Assembly: GCF_029887875.1 (NCBI RefSeq)
Contig: NZ_JARXRM010000046.1
Coordinates: forward strand, 37,412-101,411
DNA: 64,000 nt
Reading direction: 5' to 3'
DNA from: Luteimonas endophytica
GTDB lineage: Bacteria > Pseudomonadota > Gammaproteobacteria > Xanthomonadales > Xanthomonadaceae
The notes beneath the pieces are model-generated. The model searched no databases. It saw only the letters and a program-made list of their open reading frames with translations, and had not been told where the DNA came from. Below, one piece after another: positions 1-8,204 of this stretch. The translations under genes and the position numbers were made by a program. The first letter of the stretch is position 1. Every line of letters starts with the position of its first letter.

Positions 1-38
1 CGTGGTGCGCTGATGGCGGCAACGGCGCGCGGCCGTCC

Positions 39-323
39 CTAGGGCGCTTCGCCGCGCCCCTGCGCGCGGGCGTTGCGGATCACCGCGCGCACCAGCTCGC
101 GGTCGCGGTGCCGGGAGATCGCCACCGCGCCGAGCCGCAACGCCTGTTCGCGCAGTTCCGCGGTCACGTCGTAGTGGGCGCCGCTGGTGCGGTTCTGGAA
201 CGCCCGCCGCGGGATGCCCAGGCGCGCGGCGAACGGATGCAGTTCGGCGAGGGTGTCGGCCATCAGGTGCGCCCAGCGCCGCCCCCGCCACAGGGTGACG
301 GCATCGTCGACATACACGGTCAC
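39..323 (-). CDS. DUF4031 domain protein
   Basis: A small protein of about 94 residues that opens with TVYVDDA and continues with WAHLMADTLAELH, GAHYDV and a C-terminal arginine-rich helix. These are the hallmarks of the DUF4031 family, whose function is unknown. The frame stays open to a TTG at 350. The GTG at 323 is preferred because family members normally begin directly at the TVYVDD strand. No signal peptide or membrane segment is visible, so a cytoplasmic location is inferred. It points in the same direction as the DUF3016 gene upstream, across a gap of about 80 bases, so the two may be cotranscribed. Confidence 0.75.
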   Translation of the reverse strand: MTVYVDDAVTLWRGRRWAHLMADTLAELHPFAARLGIPRRAFQNRTSGAHYDVTAELREQALRLGAVAISRHRDRELVRAVIRNARAQGRGEAP

Positions 324-404
324 GGCGCGTGCGGCCGCGCCGGCGTCCAACGGTTCATGCGGCGCGGATCGGCCGAGCCGTGCGCGAGCGCGGTGCGACG
401 ATCC

Positions 405-1007
405 CTAGGCCGGCGCGTTGCCACGATCGCCGGAGTGCGCCGTCCCGGCGCCGGCGCGCGACCCGGGCCCCTCGAATTCGCGGCGCACCCAGCGGTCCAG
501 CAGGCTTTTCTCGTAACGCAGCGCATCCGAGTCGCGGAGGGTGGATGCGCCGGACAGGTAGCCCGGATCGCTCAGTTCCCGGGTCCCCTCGGCGAGTACC
601 GCGCCACTGGCGTCGAGGCGGCGGAACTCGAGCGAGATCTTCGGCCAGTAGATGTCGCGCATCATCCGCACGTGGTCCATGCGCGGGCCGTGCCAAGGCT
701 CGTAGCTGCCGGCGCGGCGGATGTCGGTGATGGTGATCTCGAGCCGCTCGCCCGGCGGCAACCGCGCCGCGGCGCTCTCGCGCAGGTGCTCGGCGAGCTG
801 TTGCACCCAGTCTCCGCGCACCGCTTCCCAGCGATTGCGGCTGTGGCGGATCTCGGTGAACTGGGCCGGGTCGGTCCAGGCCACGGCGACGCGGCCTTCG
901 TCGGCCAGCGCGCGCGGCGCCTCCGGGTCGGTCACGCTGCGGACGCGGGCCTCGGCCGCGGTGGCGAAGAGCAGGCCGATCAGCAGTGCCGGAAGGATGA
1001 GTCTCAT
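405..1007 (-). CDS. DUF3016 secreted protein
   Basis: A 200-residue protein with a clear Sec signal peptide: MRL, a hydrophobic stretch, then a cut near AEA at residues 18-20. The mature part contains VAWTDPAQFTEIR and a later LEITITDIRRAG strand, typical of DUF3016, a periplasmic family of unknown function common in Xanthomonadaceae. The C-terminal 25 residues are glycine- and alanine-rich and low in complexity. A purine-rich stretch lies just before the ATG. It sits about 155 bases downstream of tesA on the same strand, but the gap argues against tight coupling. Confidence 0.8.
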   Translation of the reverse strand: MRLILPALLIGLLFATAAEARVRSVTDPEAPRALADEGRVAVAWTDPAQFTEIRHSRNRWEAVRGDWVQQLAEHLRESAAARLPPGERLEITITDIRRAGSYEPWHGPRMDHVRMMRDIYWPKISLEFRRLDASGAVLAEGTRELSDPGYLSGASTLRDSDALRYEKSLLDRWVRREFEGPGSRAGAGTAHSGDRGNAPA

Positions 1008-1163
1008 GGCAGGTCTCCCGCGGACGTGTGATCGAGTCTGCGCCGACGCCCGAACGCATGCAACGCGGCGCCGGCCGGTCCGCCGGTCGCGGTCGTCGTC
1101 GGTTCAGCTTGCCGCTGCACGCCGGCCCGTGGCGCCCCGGCGCCCCGGGCCGCAACGCCGAAC

Positions 1164-1886
1164 TCAGCGGGCCGTGCCGGCCGGTGCGTCCGCATCGGCC
1201 CGGAGCAACGGCTCCAGCGCCGCGCGCACGTGGTCGCGCAGCCGCCCCTGGGCTTCCGCCGTCGGATGCAGGTTGTCGTCCTGGAACGCCTGGCGGTCGC
1301 GCGCGATCGGCTCGAGCAGGAACGGCAGCAGCGGGATCCCGAAGAACTCCGCCAGCTCCCGGTACAGCGCCTCGAACCGGCGGGTGTAGTCGCCGCCCAG
1401 ATTCGGCGGCATGCGCATGCCGACCAGCAGCACCTCCGCGCCGACGTGCTGCGAAGCGCCGATCATGCGCGCCAGGTTGCGGCGCATCTCGCGGATCGGC
1501 AGGCCGCGCAGGCCGTCGTTGGCGCCCAGCGCGATCACCACCACGTCCGGCCGGTGGCGCGTGAGCTCGCCGACGATCCGCGAGGAGCCGCCGGCGCTGG
1601 TCTCGCCGCTGATGCTGGCGTTGACCACCCGCCAGCCCGGGCGCATTCCGGCCAGGTCCTCGCCGAGCAGCGCCACCCAGCCCTCGGACGCGGCCATGCC
1701 GTAGCCGGCCGACAGCGAATCCCCCATCACCAGCAGGGTGCGCGGCGCTTCGCCGGCGGTGCGCGCCGGCGCCGGTTCCGCAGCCTGGGCCACCGAAAAC
1801 AACGCGGCCGCCAGCAGCAGTCCCCAGCCGATGGCACATTGCAACTGGCGGCGGAAGGCCGCATACCCGTGGTTTCGCAACGCCAT
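1164..1886 (-). CDS. tesA: SGNH-family arylesterase / acyl-CoA thioesterase I (TesA)
   Basis: A periplasmic multifunctional lysophospholipase, esterase and thioesterase of the SGNH hydrolase family. Residues 1-36 form a long signal peptide. Block I is GDSLSAGYG (catalytic Ser57), block III is LGANDG (residues 120-125), and block V is DNLHPT (Asp204 and His207), so the triad is complete. The length of 240 residues is slightly above the E. coli homologue because of the long N-terminus. It is divergent from the ybbA/ybbP-type ABC genes with a 131-base shared promoter region. This tesA-ybbA-ybbP arrangement is conserved in many gammaproteobacteria and supports the call. Confidence 0.93.
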   Translation of the reverse strand: MALRNHGYAAFRRQLQCAIGWGLLLAAALFSVAQAAEPAPARTAGEAPRTLLVMGDSLSAGYGMAASEGWVALLGEDLAGMRPGWRVVNASISGETSAGGSSRIVGELTRHRPDVVVIALGANDGLRGLPIREMRRNLARMIGASQHVGAEVLLVGMRMPPNLGGDYTRRFEALYRELAEFFGIPLLPFLLEPIARDRQAFQDDNLHPTAEAQGRLRDHVRAALEPLLRADADAPAGTAR

Positions 1887-2017
1887 TCCCCGCTCCGATG
1901 ATCGTGGCCGCCAGCATAGGCGCCGCCGCGGCCGGGGCGCCAGTCGAGCCGGAAGCGCTTAAAAATCGTTTAATCGCCGCCGCCGATGATCGCCGATTCC
2001 CCCGCACGAGGACCAAC

Positions 2018-2725
2018 ATGGCCGACTCCTCCCCCGCCACCCCCGCGCAGACCCGCCACGCGCTCGAGGTTGCCGGCCTGGGCAAGCGCGTGCCGCTGCC
2101 GTCCGGCGAGCTGACCATCCTCGACGGGGTCGGGTTCCGCATCGCCCACGGCGACAGCGTCGCCATCATCGGCGCCTCCGGCTCGGGCAAGAGCACGCTG
2201 CTGTCGCTGCTGGCCGGGCTCGACACCCCCAGCAGCGGCGAGGTGCGGCTCGACGGCGTGCCGCTGTCGACCCTGGACGAGGACGGCCGCGCCCGGGTCC
2301 GGGCGCGCAAGGTCGGCTTCGTGTTCCAGAGCTTCCAGCTGCTGCCTTCGCTCACCGCGCTGGAGAACGCCATGCTGCCGCTGGAACTGCGCGGCGATGC
2401 CGACGCCCGCGGGCCGGCAGAGGAGACCCTGCGCAAGGTCGGCCTGGGCGAGCGCCTGGGCCACTACCCGCGGCAATTGTCCGGCGGCGAGCAGCAGCGG
2501 GTGGCGCTGGCGCGCGCCTTCGTGACCGGCCCGTCGCTGCTGTTCGCCGACGAGCCCACCGGCAACCTGGACACCCGCACCGGGCAGGCGATCATCGAGC
2601 TGCTGTTCGCGATGAACGCCGAGGCCGGGACCACCCTGGTGCTGGTGACCCACGACGAGCACCTGGCCTCGCGCTGCGGCCGGGTGCTGCGGCTGGACGG
2701 CGGCCGCCTGGTGTCCGGCGCATGA
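2018..2725 (+). CDS. ybbA: ABC transporter ATP-binding protein, YbbA type
   Basis: A 235-residue ATPase of the LolD/MacB class. Walker A is GASGSGKST (residues 52-60), the signature is LSGGEQQRVALARA, Walker B is LLFADEP followed by TGNLD, and the switch histidine is in LVTHDE. The ATG at 2018 is chosen because GAGGACC lies just upstream. An in-frame ATG at 1898 would add 40 residues of low-complexity sequence not seen in the family. The stop overlaps the start of the permease by four bases (ATGA), so the two are translationally coupled. The substrate is not known with certainty for this family; association with TesA suggests an envelope lipid or ester. Confidence 0.92.
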   Translation: MADSSPATPAQTRHALEVAGLGKRVPLPSGELTILDGVGFRIAHGDSVAIIGASGSGKSTLLSLLAGLDTPSSGEVRLDGVPLSTLDEDGRARVRARKVGFVFQSFQLLPSLTALENAMLPLELRGDADARGPAEETLRKVGLGERLGHYPRQLSGGEQQRVALARAFVTGPSLLFADEPTGNLDTRTGQAIIELLFAMNAEAGTTLVLVTHDEHLASRCGRVLRLDGGRLVSGA

Positions 2726-5220
2726 GGGTCGCGGCGCTGGCCTGGACCCAGCTGCGCCGGGACCTGGCCGCCGGCGAGGTGCGGATCATGCTGGCGGCGC
2801 TGGTGCTGGCGGTACTGGCGGTGACCGCGGTGGGCCTGGTCACCGACCGCGCCGCGCGCGCGCTCGCGGTCGAGGCCAACCGCCTGCTCGGCGGCGACGC
2901 GGTGCTGCGCGCCGACGCGCCGATCGACGAGGCCGTGCGCGCGGCCGCCGACGCCGCCGGCCTGCGCCGCACCGAGACCGTCGAGCTCGACAGCATGATC
3001 CGCGCCGGCGACGAGCCGCGCCTGGGCGACCTGCGCGCGCTGGCCGAAGGTTTCCCGCTGCGCGGCGCGTTCCGCATCGTCGACGCGCGCGGCGGCGCCG
3101 AACGCGACGCCGGCGGCGTGCCCGCGCCGGGCACGGTGTGGATGAGCCGGGCCGGCGCCGATACCCTGGGCGCGCGCCTCGGCGACGAGATCGGCATCGG
3201 TGAACTGCGCCTGCGCCTGGTCGCGCTGGTGGTCCAGGAGCCGGACGCGTCGATCGACTACTTCAACGTCGCGCCCAAGGTCTTCCTCAACCTCGCCGAC
3301 CTGCCCGCCACCGGCCTGGTGCAGGAAGGCAGCCGGATCCGCTACCGGCTGGTGGTGGCCGGGGACATCGGCGCGGTCGAGGGCTTCGCCGCCGAAGTTC
3401 GCGCCGGGCTGCAGCGCGGGCAGCGGCTGGAGACGATCCAGGACGCGCGCCCGGAGGTTCGCTCGGCGCTCGACCGCGCCGGCCGGTTCCTGGGCCTTGC
3501 CGCGCTGGTCTCGGTGGTGCTGGCGGCGGTCGCGGTGGCGATGGCGGCGCGGCGCCACAGCGAACGGCACCTGTCCGGCGCCGCGGTGATGCGCTGCCTC
3601 GGCGCCACCCAGCGCACCCTGGTCGGGATCCACGTCGGCGAGCTGCTGCTGCTCGGGCTGATCGCCGGGACGGTGGGGGTGGTGCTGGCATTCGTGCTGC
3701 AGTGGGCGGTGGCGGGCTGGATCGCCGACGCATTGAAGGTCTCGCTGCCGCCGGCCGGGTGGCTGCCGGTGCTGCAGGGCTATGGCGTCGGCATGGTGGT
3801 GCTGCTGGCGTTCGGCGCGCCGCCGGTGCTGGCGCTGCGGCGGGTGCCGGCGCTGCGGGTGCTGCGGCGCGACCTGGACCCGGTGGAGCCAGGCGCGCTG
3901 CTGGTCGCGCTGGCCGGGTTCGCCGGCCTCGGCGCGCTGCTGTGGTGGAAGGCGGGTTCGGCGGAACTGGCCACCGCGATGCTGGTCGGCATCGTCGCCA
4001 CCCTGGCGGTGCTGGCACTGCTGGCCTGGGCGCTGGTGGCGCTGCTGCGGCGGCTGCGCGGGCGGCTGCGCGGCAGCCTGCGCTACGGGCTGGCCAACGT
4101 CAGCCGCCGCGCCGGCACCAGCATCGCGCAGATCTCGGCGCTGGGGCTGGGGCTGATGGCGCTGCTGCTGCTCACCTTCGTGCGCACCGACCTGCTCGAC
4201 CGCTGGCAGATGGCGCTGGCCGAGAACGCACCGAACCGCTTCATCATCAACGTGCAGCCCGACCAGCTGGACGGCGTGCGCGCGTTCATGGAAGAGCAGC
4301 GGGTCGACCCGCCGGTGCTGTTCCCGATGGTGCGCGCGCGCCTGCTCGCGCACAACGGCCAGGCGGTGGCGGGCGAGCGCTACGCCGACGCGGATCCGCG
4401 TACCCGGCGCCGCGCCGAGCGCGAGTTCAACCTGTCCACCGCCGAGACCCTGCGCGACGACAACAAGGTGACCGCAGGCACCTTCTGGGAAGGCGTGCCG
4501 GCGAGCCCGGAATTCTCGGTGGAGGAGGGCTTCGCCGAGTCGCTGGGCTGGCGCATCGGCGACCGGGTCGCTTTCGATATCGCCGGCCAGCGCCTGGAGG
4601 CGCCGATCACCAGCCTGCGCAGCGTGGAATGGGAGAGCTTCCGGCCGAACTTCTTCGTGCTCGCTTCGCCCGGGGCGCTGGACGGCTATCCGGCCAGCTA
4701 CATCACCGCGGTCAGCGTGCCGCCTGAGCGCAACCGCTTCACCGCCGAGCTGGTCGAGCGCTACCCGAATCTGTCGGTGATCGACGTCGATGCGGTGTTG
4801 GCGCAGGTGCGCAGCACCGCGGACCAGGTCTCGGTGGTGGTGCAGGCGGTGTTCTGGTTCTCGCTGGGGGCCGGGGTGCTGGTGCTGCTGGCAGCGGTGA
4901 GCGCCAGCCAGGACGAACGCCTGCTCGAGGGTGGGGTGATGCGCGTGCTCGGCGGCAGCCGCCGCCAGTTGCGGCTGGCCCAGGCCTCCGAGTTCGCCGC
5001 GATCGGCCTGCTGGCCGGGCTGGTGGCGGCGATCGCCGCTTCGGTGCTCTCGGGGGTCGTCGCCAGCCAGGTCTTCGACCTGCCCTGGAATCCGAACTGG
5101 CGCCTGGCCGCAGCCGGCGGCGGACTCGGGGTGTTGATGACCCTGCTGGCGGGGCTGGTGGCGACGCGGCGCGTGCTGGACGCGCCGCCTTCGGTAACCC
5201 TGCGCGAACTGCAGGGCTGA
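2722..5220 (+). CDS. ybbP: ABC transporter permease, YbbP type (double FtsX)
   Basis: An 832-residue inner membrane permease with two FtsX-like modules, as in E. coli YbbP. The first transmembrane helix is at residues 19-37, followed by a long periplasmic domain. A block of helices spans about residues 255-340, further helices about 388-440 and 465-485, then a second periplasmic domain and three C-terminal helices (residues 705-825). FtsX motifs appear as VMRCLGATQRTL and VMRVLGGSRRQL after the second helix of each module. It pairs with the overlapping upstream ATPase. The next gene is convergent, so transcription likely ends just after 5220. Confidence 0.92.
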   Translation: MRVAALAWTQLRRDLAAGEVRIMLAALVLAVLAVTAVGLVTDRAARALAVEANRLLGGDAVLRADAPIDEAVRAAADAAGLRRTETVELDSMIRAGDEPRLGDLRALAEGFPLRGAFRIVDARGGAERDAGGVPAPGTVWMSRAGADTLGARLGDEIGIGELRLRLVALVVQEPDASIDYFNVAPKVFLNLADLPATGLVQEGSRIRYRLVVAGDIGAVEGFAAEVRAGLQRGQRLETIQDARPEVRSALDRAGRFLGLAALVSVVLAAVAVAMAARRHSERHLSGAAVMRCLGATQRTLVGIHVGELLLLGLIAGTVGVVLAFVLQWAVAGWIADALKVSLPPAGWLPVLQGYGVGMVVLLAFGAPPVLALRRVPALRVLRRDLDPVEPGALLVALAGFAGLGALLWWKAGSAELATAMLVGIVATLAVLALLAWALVALLRRLRGRLRGSLRYGLANVSRRAGTSIAQISALGLGLMALLLLTFVRTDLLDRWQMALAENAPNRFIINVQPDQLDGVRAFMEEQRVDPPVLFPMVRARLLAHNGQAVAGERYADADPRTRRRAEREFNLSTAETLRDDNKVTAGTFWEGVPASPEFSVEEGFAESLGWRIGDRVAFDIAGQRLEAPITSLRSVEWESFRPNFFVLASPGALDGYPASYITAVSVPPERNRFTAELVERYPNLSVIDVDAVLAQVRSTADQVSVVVQAVFWFSLGAGVLVLLAAVSASQDERLLEGGVMRVLGGSRRQLRLAQASEFAAIGLLAGLVAAIAASVLSGVVASQVFDLPWNPNWRLAAAGGGLGVLMTLLAGLVATRRVLDAPPSVTLRELQG

Positions 5221-5233
5221 GCCCGCGCCGCGG

Positions 5234-5494
5234 TCAGGATTCGACGTCCTGCGGCTCGGCCTCGAACCTGCGGGCGTACGCGCGCTCCTCGGCGACCTGC
5301 CTGATCTGCTCGGCAGGCAGTTCCGGGGCGCCGTAGACCGCATACGCGACGGCGCCGTCCTGGCGCCCGATCTGGTGCAGGCGGTAGCGCGGCCGGCCAC
5401 CGCCGCCATCCGCCGGATAGTGCAGTGGCGGTACCTCGCCTTCCAGGTCCAGCTCGCTGTTGTCGACCACGCCGCCGACGAAGAGTGCGCGCAT
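5234..5494 (-). CDS. Small hypothetical protein
   Basis: An 86-residue protein beginning MRALFVGGVVDNSELDLEGE. The ATG at 5494 is preceded by AAGGAGCC at a good distance, which decides the start over the in-frame codon at 5575. It has an N-terminal beta-rich segment, a glycine-rich loop (PADGGGGRPRY), a RYRLHQIG strand and an acidic C-terminus. There is no signal peptide, membrane helix or recognisable motif. I do not recognise the family with certainty. It is convergent with ybbP and isolated from the sigma-factor gene, so probably monocistronic. Confidence 0.65.
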   Translation of the reverse strand: MRALFVGGVVDNSELDLEGEVPPLHYPADGGGGRPRYRLHQIGRQDGAVAYAVYGAPELPAEQIRQVAEERAYARRFEAEPQDVES

Positions 5495-5692
5495 GCAGGG
5501 CTCCTTGGTTGGGGGATGCGGCGACAGTCGCAGGCGCGACGTTTGCATGCGATGAAGCAATGGTTGGCATTGCATGCGCCGGCGAGGCGCCGTTCATGAC
5601 CCGCTCCCGCGCGTCCGTCGCGCGGCGACAGGCAGCGGCCCGCATCGAATCCGTGACTGCCTTCCGCCACGGAGCGTGACTCGTTGCCTATC

Positions 5693-5723
5693 GGAACCAG
5701 CCCGCCGATCGCGGGACTGGTCC
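5693..5723. promoter_or_regulatory. Imperfect dyad upstream of the Reb sigma-factor gene
   Basis: GGAACCAG-CCCG and CGGG-ACTGG-TCC face each other around a CGATCG centre, with small bulges. The element lies about 75 bases before the sigma-factor ATG, inside a 303-base stretch (5495-5797) where I see no gene. It also contains GGAACC, which resembles an ECF-type -35 element. Whether it is an operator, a promoter part or an RNA hairpin is not decided by sequence. Confidence 0.35.
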
Positions 5724-5797
5724 CTGTCCCGCAGGTAACAGGCCGCGGGCGCCCCGGCTGCCGAGACTCGCCCGAAGGACCAGGGGGGGGAGCAGGC

Positions 5798-6349
5798 ATG
5801 GAATACCGAACACCGGAGTGCGGCGATTTCCAGATCGCCGATGAAATGTTCGTCGCGGCGTGGCGCGCGGAACTGCCCGAACTGCGGCGCCGCGCGCTGC
5901 GGCTGGCGGCGGGGCAGCGCGACCGCGCCGAGGACCTGATCGCCGACACCGCGATCAAGGCGCTGCTGTTCATGCGCCGCTCGCCGGATGCGATGACCGA
6001 TCCGCGCGGTTTCCTGTACGTGGTGCTGCGCCACGTATTCCTCGATGCGGTCCGGCGCGGCAAGCGCGAAGCCGAAACCATCGACCGCGGCGCCGCCGAG
6101 GGCGCCGTCGAGAACGCCGCCGGCCAGGGGCTGGCCGCGCCGCAGTGGCTGGAGCTGCACGACCAGCTGCACAGGGTGGTGGCCGCGGTGGCGGAACTGA
6201 GCCGCGACCAGCGCCGGCTGTTCGCCTACCGCTTCGTCGAGGACCTGCCCTACCCGGTGATCGCCGCCAGGCTGCGGATCACCCAGCCGCTGGCGCGCAA
6301 GCGCGTGCAGCTGCTGAGGCAGCGGCTGAAGGCCGCCTCGGACGAGTAG
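5798..6349 (+). CDS. ECF-like sigma-70 family RNA polymerase sigma factor
   Basis: A 183-residue sigma factor with only regions 2 and 4. Region 2 covers about residues 20-95 (RAEDLIADTAIKAL, then DPRGFLYVVLRHVFLDAVRRG). Region 4 covers about residues 125-180 (LSRDQRRLFAYRFVEDLPY, then IAARLRITQPLARKRVQLLR as the helix-turn-helix). The ATG at 5798 is chosen because it follows a purine-rich site and the family begins shortly before region 2. It is the first gene of the Reb cluster and 131 bases upstream of the first rebB gene. Sigma factors often accompany reb clusters, so control of the rebB genes is a reasonable inference. No anti-sigma factor gene is adjacent. Confidence 0.85.
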   Translation: MEYRTPECGDFQIADEMFVAAWRAELPELRRRALRLAAGQRDRAEDLIADTAIKALLFMRRSPDAMTDPRGFLYVVLRHVFLDAVRRGKREAETIDRGAAEGAVENAAGQGLAAPQWLELHDQLHRVVAAVAELSRDQRRLFAYRFVEDLPYPVIAARLRITQPLARKRVQLLRQRLKAASDE

Positions 6350-6480
6350 CGGGCGCGGGGTTCACGCTTCGCGCCGCGCTGCGTTCAAGCAAGGGTAGCC
6401 CGCGAACCCGGCCGGTGCCGGCCGCGGGCCGCCTCCCATCCGCTCCCGGCGGCCAGCGCCGCCCAGCACAGGACAGGTCC

Positions 6481-6717
6481 ATGGCCGACAGCACGCCAGT
6501 GAACTCGCAGATCACCGACGCGGTGACCCAGACCAACGTCAAGGTCGTGGCCGAAGCGCCGGCGCAGGCGATCGCCTCGCTCTACCAGGTTTCCAGCCAT
6601 TCCACCGGCCTGGCGCTGCAGAACGCCGTGCACAGCCAGCAGGCGCTCAACCAGATCTCCAGCGCGGTGATCTCCAAGGCCGTCGCGCTGATCATGGCGA
6701 TCGGAGAGAAGCCGTGA
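6481..6717 (+). CDS. RebB family R-body protein (1)
   Basis: A 78-residue protein consisting almost only of the RebB ('killing trait') domain: VNSQITDAVTQTNVKV, then AEAPAQAIASLYQ and SSHSTGLALQNAV. The same blocks recur in the two RebB proteins at 8205 and 8611. RebB-type proteins polymerise into R-bodies, coiled protein ribbons first known from Caedibacter. This copy is shorter than the other two and ends with a hydrophobic helix (AVISKAVALIMAIG) instead of their DTT-rich tail. It has no signal peptide, consistent with cytoplasmic assembly. It is the first structural gene after the sigma factor. Confidence 0.88.
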   Translation: MADSTPVNSQITDAVTQTNVKVVAEAPAQAIASLYQVSSHSTGLALQNAVHSQQALNQISSAVISKAVALIMAIGEKP

Positions 6718-6791
6718 TCGGCGCCGGCCGCGATCGCCGCGCCCGCTCCGCACGCCGGCCGCTGCCGGCGCCTCGGCGGGAGGGCTGAGCC

Positions 6792-7418
6792 GTGGCGCCG
6801 TGGTTCGGCAGGAAGCGGGCGGCGAAGCCCGCGGCGGGCACGGCCGATGCGGCGGCAGCGGCCCCGCCCCCGCCGCCCCCTCCACCGGCGCCTTCGCCGT
6901 CACCGGCACCTGCACCCGCACCCGCACCGATTCCCACCCAGCCGACCACGCTGGCGACGATGAACCGCCACCTGCTGGCGCAGGCCGCCGCGCCCGCGCC
7001 CGCGGCCGATGCGCTCAACCAGAAGATCGTGCAGGCGGTGCGGGCCAGCAATGCCGAGACCACGGCCTACGCGCCGTCGCAGGTGGCGATCGGGCCGGAC
7101 ATGATGATCGCCCAGGCCTCCGGGCTGGTCGCACAGTCCGCGGCCGCCTATTTCGATGGCGTCAGCAAGCTGGCCCTGGCCAGCCAGGGCGTGCTGCTCA
7201 AGCAGATGACCCAGAACCTCGTAGCGGAGAAGCTGCCGCAGGCGGCCGAGGACGCGCTCGGCGTGCTCGCGACCGACGTGATGATGGCCGCCGCCGCCGC
7301 CGTGGCCGCCGCCGCCGGGGCGATGGAGGCCGAATCGGCCAGCTTCGCGATCGACCGGATCGACCAGAGCATCGACAAGTACGCCAGCCTGCTGGCCGCC
7401 CGCAAGGGCGGCGGATGA
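6792..7418 (+). CDS. Proline-rich protein with divergent RebB-like domain
   Basis: A 208-residue protein in three parts. Residues 1-23 are basic to alanine-rich. Residues 24-48 are a run of prolines and Pro-Ala/Pro-Ser repeats. From about residue 73 a domain follows the RebB pattern (LNQKIVQAVRASNAETTAYA, then QASGLVAQSAAAYFDGVSK). The tail is long and helical and contains an alanine stretch (about residues 168-178). I infer a divergent RebB-like subunit from aligned N, Q, AV, N, AP and SG/TG positions. It starts with GTG at 6792; an ATG at 6960 would remove the proline tract but keep the domain. It lies between rebB copy 1 and the unknown 195-residue protein, in the same direction. Confidence 0.7.
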   Translation: MAPWFGRKRAAKPAAGTADAAAAAPPPPPPPPAPSPSPAPAPAPAPIPTQPTTLATMNRHLLAQAAAPAPAADALNQKIVQAVRASNAETTAYAPSQVAIGPDMMIAQASGLVAQSAAAYFDGVSKLALASQGVLLKQMTQNLVAEKLPQAAEDALGVLATDVMMAAAAAVAAAAGAMEAESASFAIDRIDQSIDKYASLLAARKGGG

Positions 7419-7502
7419 CAGCGCTCGTGCGCCAGCTTCCCGCATCGAGCATCGACGGCAGCCGGTCCGTCGACCCATGAACCGACTGTCCTGGAGACGA
7501 CC

Positions 7503-8090
7503 ATGACCGCATCCGACGACCCGCTTTCCGCCCAGTTGCACACGCTGGCCGAGCGCTGGCTGGAGCGTCCGCTGAGCGCCGCGGAGACGCAGGAGCTGGC
7601 GCGCTTCCGGCAGTCGCTCGAGCGCGGCGGGAGTGCCGGCCCGCCTGCAGGCCAGGCCGCGGCGCAGGCGATCCGGGACGCCCGTGCGCAGGCGCAGGCG
7701 GCGATGCGGGACGTCCTGGACGGTGCGCGCCGGCTCGCGCAGCGCATGGCCAGCGAGCGCGAGCAGGAAGACCGCGCCATCCTGCGGATGGTCGAGAGCG
7801 CCGGGAGCCTGGCCGAGCTGCGTCCCTCCGCATTGCCGCCCGACGGGCAGGATTCCCCGGCGGGCCGGATCCTGATCGCGCAGATCGCCGACCGCCTGGC
7901 CAATCTGGTCAGGGCCGAGGTGCAGGAGTGCTTCGAGCGCCAACTGGCGCCGCTGGCCAGCCGGGTCGAGGCGCTGTTGCGCGAAGTGCGCGCCGCTGCG
8001 GCCCCGCCCACGCCTGCCGCACCCCCCGCACGCGCCACGCCCGACGCACCCAGCGCACCGCCGCCGCCCGGCCCCGGCGCACCGGGCTAG
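7503..8090 (+). CDS. Hypothetical Reb-cluster protein
   Basis: A 195-residue protein that I cannot assign to a family. Residues 1-45 look helical (LSAQLHTLAERWLERPLSAA). Residues 50-100 form a long charged helix rich in Ala, Arg and Glu that could be a coiled coil (IRDARAQAQAAMRDVLDGAR). Residues 120-160 form another helix (RILIAQIADRLANLVRAEV), and the last 35 residues are proline- and alanine-rich. There is no signal peptide or membrane segment. Its place inside the reb cluster, between two RebB-like genes and on the same strand, suggests an accessory or assembly role. That is context only. Confidence 0.7.
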   Translation: MTASDDPLSAQLHTLAERWLERPLSAAETQELARFRQSLERGGSAGPPAGQAAAQAIRDARAQAQAAMRDVLDGARRLAQRMASEREQEDRAILRMVESAGSLAELRPSALPPDGQDSPAGRILIAQIADRLANLVRAEVQECFERQLAPLASRVEALLREVRAAAAPPTPAAPPARATPDAPSAPPPPGPGAPG

Positions 8091-8204
8091 CGATCCCCGG
8101 GCGGGTCCACGGACGGATCCGCTTTCCCTTGTTCACGGATCGAAGCGAGCAACGTTATTCGGATCGTACGGCCCACGCCGTGCCGCCAACACCAGGAGAC
8201 ACAC

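Noticed and set aside
5425..5679. An 84-codon plus-strand frame between ybbP and the sigma-factor gene
   Set aside because: It overlaps the better supported minus-strand small gene and has an arginine-rich translation without motif or ribosome-binding site.
2464..6081. A 1205-codon minus-strand open frame opposite the ybbP-type permease
   Set aside because: It runs antisense to FtsX motifs, with low-complexity translation and no family pattern.
6714..6788. A 24-codon frame (GTG) overlapping the stop of the first rebB gene by GTGA
   Set aside because: It is arginine-rich and low-complexity, and nothing else supports it. It could be chance in GC-rich DNA.
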